Position numbers and translations under genes: made by a program. The notes beneath the pieces are model-generated. The model was not told the origin of the DNA, did no database searches, and was given only the letters and a program-made list of their open reading frames with translations. Below are positions 60,489-64,000 of a DNA stretch of 64,000 bases, in pieces; position 1 is the first letter of the stretch, and every line of letters starts with the position of its first letter. The DNA is from Gammaproteobacteria bacterium (GTDB lineage: Bacteria > Pseudomonadota > Gammaproteobacteria > JAADJB01): contig JAADJB010000045.1 in the NCBI GenBank assembly GCA_013151035.1, positions 31,248 to 95,247 of the forward strand, read 5' to 3'.

Positions 60489-62195
60489 GTGAAGATCATA
60501 AAATATTTTTTAATGTCTCTAGCGGTAATCATCGTGATTCTGGTTACGTTACCTTTTGTTATTGATGTGAATGATTATAAAGAAGATATTGTTCAGGCAG
60601 TGTATCAGAAAAGCGGTCGGGAATTACAGATTAACGGGGTGATCAAGCTCTCTGTCTTTCCGTGGATGGGCGTTAGTCTGGGTGCGACCCGTTTAGGTGA
60701 TCTGGTACAGATCAGTAATGCGCAAGTCAAGGTGAAACTAATTCCACTATTGAGTGGTAATGTGGAGGTTTCGCGGATTGTTGTTGAAGGTCTTCGACTT
60801 GATTTAATTACAGAAAAAGATGGCAGTAATAACTGGGAAGACTCATCGGCAGCGAAGAATAATCAGTCCGTAGATAAAAATAGCAGTGCCTCGAACAGGG
60901 CAGGCGATGTAATGGATTCGCTGCGTGTTGACGGGGTTGAGATAAGGGATGCTGTTGTCAGTATCAAGGATTATCAGAAAAAAACAAATATCAGAATTAG
61001 TGATATCTCTCTGTTAACTGAGGCGATTGTTCCGGGGCAGCCCTTTGCTATAGCGCTGAATCTTAAGGTTAATGGATTAGAGGGTCTGGCGGCACAAAAA
61101 CAGCCCTTAGCACTTAGTTTGAAATCGAGGATTAACCTAGGCAAGGATGCGATTGATATCGAACAGATAAGGCTGGGGTTGAGTGATAGTTCTTTAACAG
61201 GCAACATTCATATCGCTCGTTTATCGCAACCACAAATACGCTTCGATTTGAGTCTGGATAAAATTAATCTGGATGACTATGTCGAGAAGAAGGATGCACC
61301 GGTTGAAAAGAAGGCCTCTTCACATAACCGTGATAAATCTGTGGCGATGCCGCTGGATGCATTGCGCAAACTGGATTTGAAAGGGAAATTTCAGCTGGGA
61401 GAATTGCAGGTCTCTGGCGTAAAGGTTCGGGATGTGAAGATTTCTCTGTTGGCGAAAAAAGGTGTTATGCGAGCCTATCCGCTCACTGCATCACTATATG
61501 AGGGTCGTTTTAACGGGGATATGAAGATGGACTTTACCGGCTCAGTCCCCGTGTGCTCTATGGTAAAAGAGATATCAGGGGTGCAGTTGGGTTTATTGCT
61601 TAAGGATGCGATGGCTACCGATGTACTCAGTGCCCGTGGTGATGTCATGCTTAAACTCAATATGAAAGGAGATAGCCCGGCTACGATGCGTAAGAGCCTG
61701 AATGGCACAGCATCCATTAATCTTGCTGAGGGTGTAATCAAGGGTGTGGATATTTTAGGGACGATTGAGGATGCTTATAACAAGATCAAGGGCAAAGCCT
61801 CGTCATCTGCCGAGAATAAGAAAACGCCCTTCAGTTCCTTCTCTGCCAGCGCCAATATCCGCAATGGTGTGTTGCGTAACGATGATTTGCAATTGGCATC
61901 ACCGCTGTTGTCTGTGCGTGGCAAGGGTAAGGTTGATCTTGTTAATGAGCGCGTAGATTATTTATTAACGACCAGAATTAGTGGTGATACTGGTCGTGGT
62001 CTGGCGCGTTTACGGGGTCAGGATGTTCCGATTCGTGTGAAGGGTTCATTGACTGATCCTGGTTATTACCCGGATTTGGGGAGTATCCTCAAGTCGCAAG
62101 CCAAGAAAAAACTGATGGATAAGGTCTTTGGTACAGATAAAGGCGGTTCCACCAAGGATAAGCTGAAGAAATCATTGAAGAGTTTGTTTCGTTAG
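60489..62195 (+). CDS. asmA: AsmA-family inner-membrane protein
   Basis: 568 residues from GTG 60489, preceded by AAAGGAG. One N-terminal membrane helix (KYFLMSLAVIIVILVTLPFV) is followed by the AsmA N-terminal block (DVNDYKEDIVQAVYQKSGRE, LQINGVIKLSVFPWMGVSLG) and a C-terminal AsmA domain (SASANIRNGVLRNDDLQLAS and YYPDLGSILKSQAKKKL). AsmA proteins are tied to lipid transport between membranes. It overlaps the mutY start by one base, the conserved asmA-mutY pairing. Confidence 0.93.
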   Translation: MKIIKYFLMSLAVIIVILVTLPFVIDVNDYKEDIVQAVYQKSGRELQINGVIKLSVFPWMGVSLGATRLGDLVQISNAQVKVKLIPLLSGNVEVSRIVVEGLRLDLITEKDGSNNWEDSSAAKNNQSVDKNSSASNRAGDVMDSLRVDGVEIRDAVVSIKDYQKKTNIRISDISLLTEAIVPGQPFAIALNLKVNGLEGLAAQKQPLALSLKSRINLGKDAIDIEQIRLGLSDSSLTGNIHIARLSQPQIRFDLSLDKINLDDYVEKKDAPVEKKASSHNRDKSVAMPLDALRKLDLKGKFQLGELQVSGVKVRDVKISLLAKKGVMRAYPLTASLYEGRFNGDMKMDFTGSVPVCSMVKEISGVQLGLLLKDAMATDVLSARGDVMLKLNMKGDSPATMRKSLNGTASINLAEGVIKGVDILGTIEDAYNKIKGKASSSAENKKTPFSSFSASANIRNGVLRNDDLQLASPLLSVRGKGKVDLVNERVDYLLTTRISGDTGRGLARLRGQDVPIRVKGSLTDPGYYPDLGSILKSQAKKKLMDKVFGTDKGGSTKDKLKKSLKSLFR

Positions 62196-63280
62196 TGAGG
62201 TCGTTTGCTGAGCGAGTTGTCGCGTGGTATGCGTTGCATGGTCGCAAGGATCTGCCGTGGCAACAACAGCCGACACCCTATCGGGTATGGATATCCGAGG
62301 TGATGTTACAGCAGACCCAGGTCGAGACAGTTATTCCTTATTATCAACGCTTTATGCAGTCTTTTCCGGACGTTGAAGCTCTGGCGCAGGCGACGCAGGA
62401 TCAGGTGTTAGCACATTGGTCAGGGCTGGGTTATTACGCGCGTGGTCGTAATATTCATGCAACAGCGGGTATTGTTGTTGAACAATATAAAGGCATTTTC
62501 CCCACTGATCTTGATCAGGTTATGGCTCTCCCCGGGATTGGACGTTCGACGGCAGCAGCGATCCTGGCACTGTCCGCTGGTATACCTCATCCGATCCTGG
62601 ATGGTAATGTAAAACGTGTATTGGCACGGGTGCATTGTGTGGAGGGTTGGCCAGGGCAGTCGCGGGTAGCAGCAGAGTTATGGTCATTAGCAGAACGCTA
62701 TATGCCACAGCAGGATGTGCGTGAATATACCCAGGCGATGATGGATCTAGGTGCCGGGGTTTGTACGCGTCGTCAACCGGCGTGTGGGGTGTGTCCACTA
62801 CAGGTGGATTGTCAGTCGTATAAAAGCGGTCGTCAGAGTGATTTTCCAGGCACTAAAGCACGCAAGAAACTGGCAGTGCGTAGCACGCAGATGTTGATTT
62901 TATGTACTCCCGCACAGGAGGTGTTGCTGGAATTGCGTCCACCCACAGGTATTTGGGGTGGTCTATGGAGTCTGCCGGAGTTTGATAATGATGAAGATTT
63001 GGTACAGGCATGTCAGCAACGTCTGGGTTATTCCATTCAATTGCTTGAACACGGGTCTGTGATACGCCATACCTTTAGTCATTTTCATCTGGATATCACC
63101 CCGGTGCGAGCCGTGGTTGAGGATACCCTTACAGATTCTGTGTTGGAAACTGATGATTATGTCTGGTATAACATTAAGCAATCATCTCCAGGGGGCATGG
63201 CTAGTCCGGTGCAACGTATCCTGGAACAACTTAAAGAGGCTTGTAATGACACGAATGGTGCAGTGTATAAAACTGGGTAA
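62195..63280 (+). CDS. mutY: MutY, A/G-specific adenine glycosylase
   Basis: 361 residues, GTG start in TAGTG. The HhH and catalytic helix block [17 protein letters not shown] is followed by catalytic-type Asp in [13 protein letters not shown]. The Fe-S cluster is C-x6-C-x2-C-x5-C in [17 protein letters not shown]. The C-terminal NUDIX-like domain (about 225-345) recognises 8-oxoguanine. It removes A opposite 8-oxoG. The downstream yggX starts inside its end. Confidence 0.97.
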   Translation: MRSFAERVVAWYALHGRKDLPWQQQPTPYRVWISEVMLQQTQVETVIPYYQRFMQSFPDVEALAQATQDQVLAHWSGLGYYARGRNIHATAGIVVEQYKGIFPTDLDQVMALPGIGRSTAAAILALSAGIPHPILDGNVKRVLARVHCVEGWPGQSRVAAELWSLAERYMPQQDVREYTQAMMDLGAGVCTRRQPACGVCPLQVDCQSYKSGRQSDFPGTKARKKLAVRSTQMLILCTPAQEVLLELRPPTGIWGGLWSLPEFDNDEDLVQACQQRLGYSIQLLEHGSVIRHTFSHFHLDITPVRAVVEDTLTDSVLETDDYVWYNIKQSSPGGMASPVQRILEQLKEACNDTNGAVYKTG

Positions 63281-63518
63281 AGAGGCAGAAGGCTTGGATC
63301 AGCCGACTTATCCGGGTGAATTAGGTCAGCGGGTATTTGAAAGTGTCTCCAAAGAGGCATGGCAGATGTGGATGCGTCATCAGACCATGTTAATAAATGA
63401 AAATCGTCTATCACCTATGGACCCCAAGGCACGGATACTTATTGAAGGTGAGATGGAGAAGTTTTTCTTCGCTGGTGGTGCGGATGAGATTGAGGGTTAT
63501 GTGCCGCCTGCTGATTGA
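63246..63518 (+). CDS. yggX: YggX, Fe(2+)-trafficking protein
   Basis: 90 residues from ATG 63246: [20 protein letters not shown] then [12 protein letters not shown], a standard YggX start with the conserved Cys near residue 7. [20 protein letters not shown] and [17 protein letters not shown] complete the family pattern. It protects and supplies iron for Fe-S enzymes such as MutY, which its gene follows and overlaps (35 bases, different frame). A longer ORF upstream is not used. Confidence 0.96.
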   Translation: MTRMVQCIKLGKEAEGLDQPTYPGELGQRVFESVSKEAWQMWMRHQTMLINENRLSPMDPKARILIEGEMEKFFFAGGADEIEGYVPPAD

Positions 63519-63600
63519 TTAGAGCCTCTTTAATGACAAAATGTTGTTAATTAGGGGTGTTCGAGCGCCATTTAACGGTTATAATGTCGCCTCCCTACAG

Positions 63601-63676
<76 letters not shown>

Positions 63677-63692
63677 TTTAAGTTACTGATTG

Positions 63693-63733
63693 ATAGCTGC
63701 TTTTCTGAATGTTTCAGGAGTGGCTATTTTTTT
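63693..63733 (+). terminator. Likely terminator of tRNA-Phe
   Basis: ATAGC and GCTAT outer arms enclose CTGAA/TTCAG, then seven T residues. It begins 17 bases after the tRNA CCA. Confidence 0.65.
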
Positions 63734-63971
63734 GCGCGGTGGAATAAAATCCTCTACGGTTTTTGCAGGAACTATGGCATAAACGAAACGACAACCCATT
63801 TTCTCTGCCATTTGCTGCATGATTTATTAATAAAATTGTTTATACTTATGCCATTCTAATTAGAGTCTCCTCAGAAAGAAAATACCCTTATAAAAACAAC
63901 AAGATAGGGTTAAATCATGTATAATAGATGCACGAAAACTAACGATATCACCCCAAAAAGCGTGCACCATC

Positions 63972-64000
63972 ATGATTCGATATACCAGTGAAAACCAACT
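63972..64000 (+). CDS. Possible transposase start, partial at right edge
   Basis: The last 29 bases read MIRYTSENQ, an opening I recall from IS5/IS1182-type transposases (MIRYTSENQLTLE-like). A TATAAT box at 63920-63925 could serve as its promoter. Too short to confirm; it may equally be unrelated. The sequence from the tRNA terminator to here (63734-63971) holds no other gene that I can support. Confidence 0.4.

Noticed and set aside
63677..63971. Repeat of the tRNA-Phe 3' end (attachment site)
   Set aside because: No second copy of the tRNA 3' segment is present up to the window end.

Overview
The window is a piece of a gammaproteobacterial chromosome. Evidence includes class I adenylate cyclase, the hemCDXY block behind an AlgZ/AlgR-type pair, argH, the dapF-DUF484-xerC order, hslVU, ubiE-ubiJ-ubiB, mutY-yggX and spoT/rpoZ/gmk. 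A class I phosphoribulokinase (Calvin cycle), a SulP anion transporter and two VPxPA-CTERM proteins suggest an autotrophic, possibly sulfur-oxidising lineage. That lifestyle and the lineage are inference; no 16S gene is present.

Positions 1-8950 are accessory DNA. They hold a HEPN/MNT toxin-antitoxin pair cut by the left edge. Next comes a divergent cluster of a WYL regulator, a tandem AAA+ ATPase, an N-terminally shortened ADP-ribosylglycohydrolase and a gamma-glutamylcyclotransferase-like protein. A broken hipBA locus, a higBA pair whose toxin has lost its middle, an orphan protein of unknown family and a Bax-like glucosaminidase follow. A second broken hipBA locus lies at 39.9-40.5 kb. The toxins are damaged in all three chromosomal type II modules that can be seen whole.

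The rest is mostly housekeeping. 9.0-12.5 kb: ubiquinone genes (ubiB, ubiJ, ubiE) and DUF971. 12.7-19.3 kb: hslU, hslV, xerC, DUF484, dapF, lysA and a tiny lptM, with a VPLPA-CTERM gene set antisense between dapF and lysA. 19.5-25.4 kb: an esterase, cyaA, a degenerate GGDEF protein and argH. 25.4-32.7 kb: algZ-algR, a thioredoxin-fold protein, hemC, hemD, hemX, hemY and DUF445. 32.7-39.8 kb: a receiver-CheC protein, a diguanylate cyclase, metH and an MscS channel. 40.5-48.1 kb: a LamG/VPVPA-CTERM protein, peroxiredoxin, spoT, rpoZ, gmk, fic and yicC. 48.3-55.6 kb: rph, rdgB, an orphan efflux adaptor, phosphoribulokinase, SulP, trmB, thiG and thiS. 55.8-63.5 kb: an HD-GYP protein coupled to a four-gene MCE lipid transporter, a zinc-ribbon membrane protein, AsmA, mutY and yggX. 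tRNA-Phe and what may be a transposase start close the window.

Intergenic DNA carries several small palindromic repeat families. The most striking is a ~110-bp element (four copies). Its core is conserved, but its long outer arms differ from copy to copy while each arm stays complementary to its partner. Other notable sites are a perfect 30-bp palindrome between thiS and the HD-GYP gene, and a strong IscR-type match upstream of the peroxiredoxin gene.
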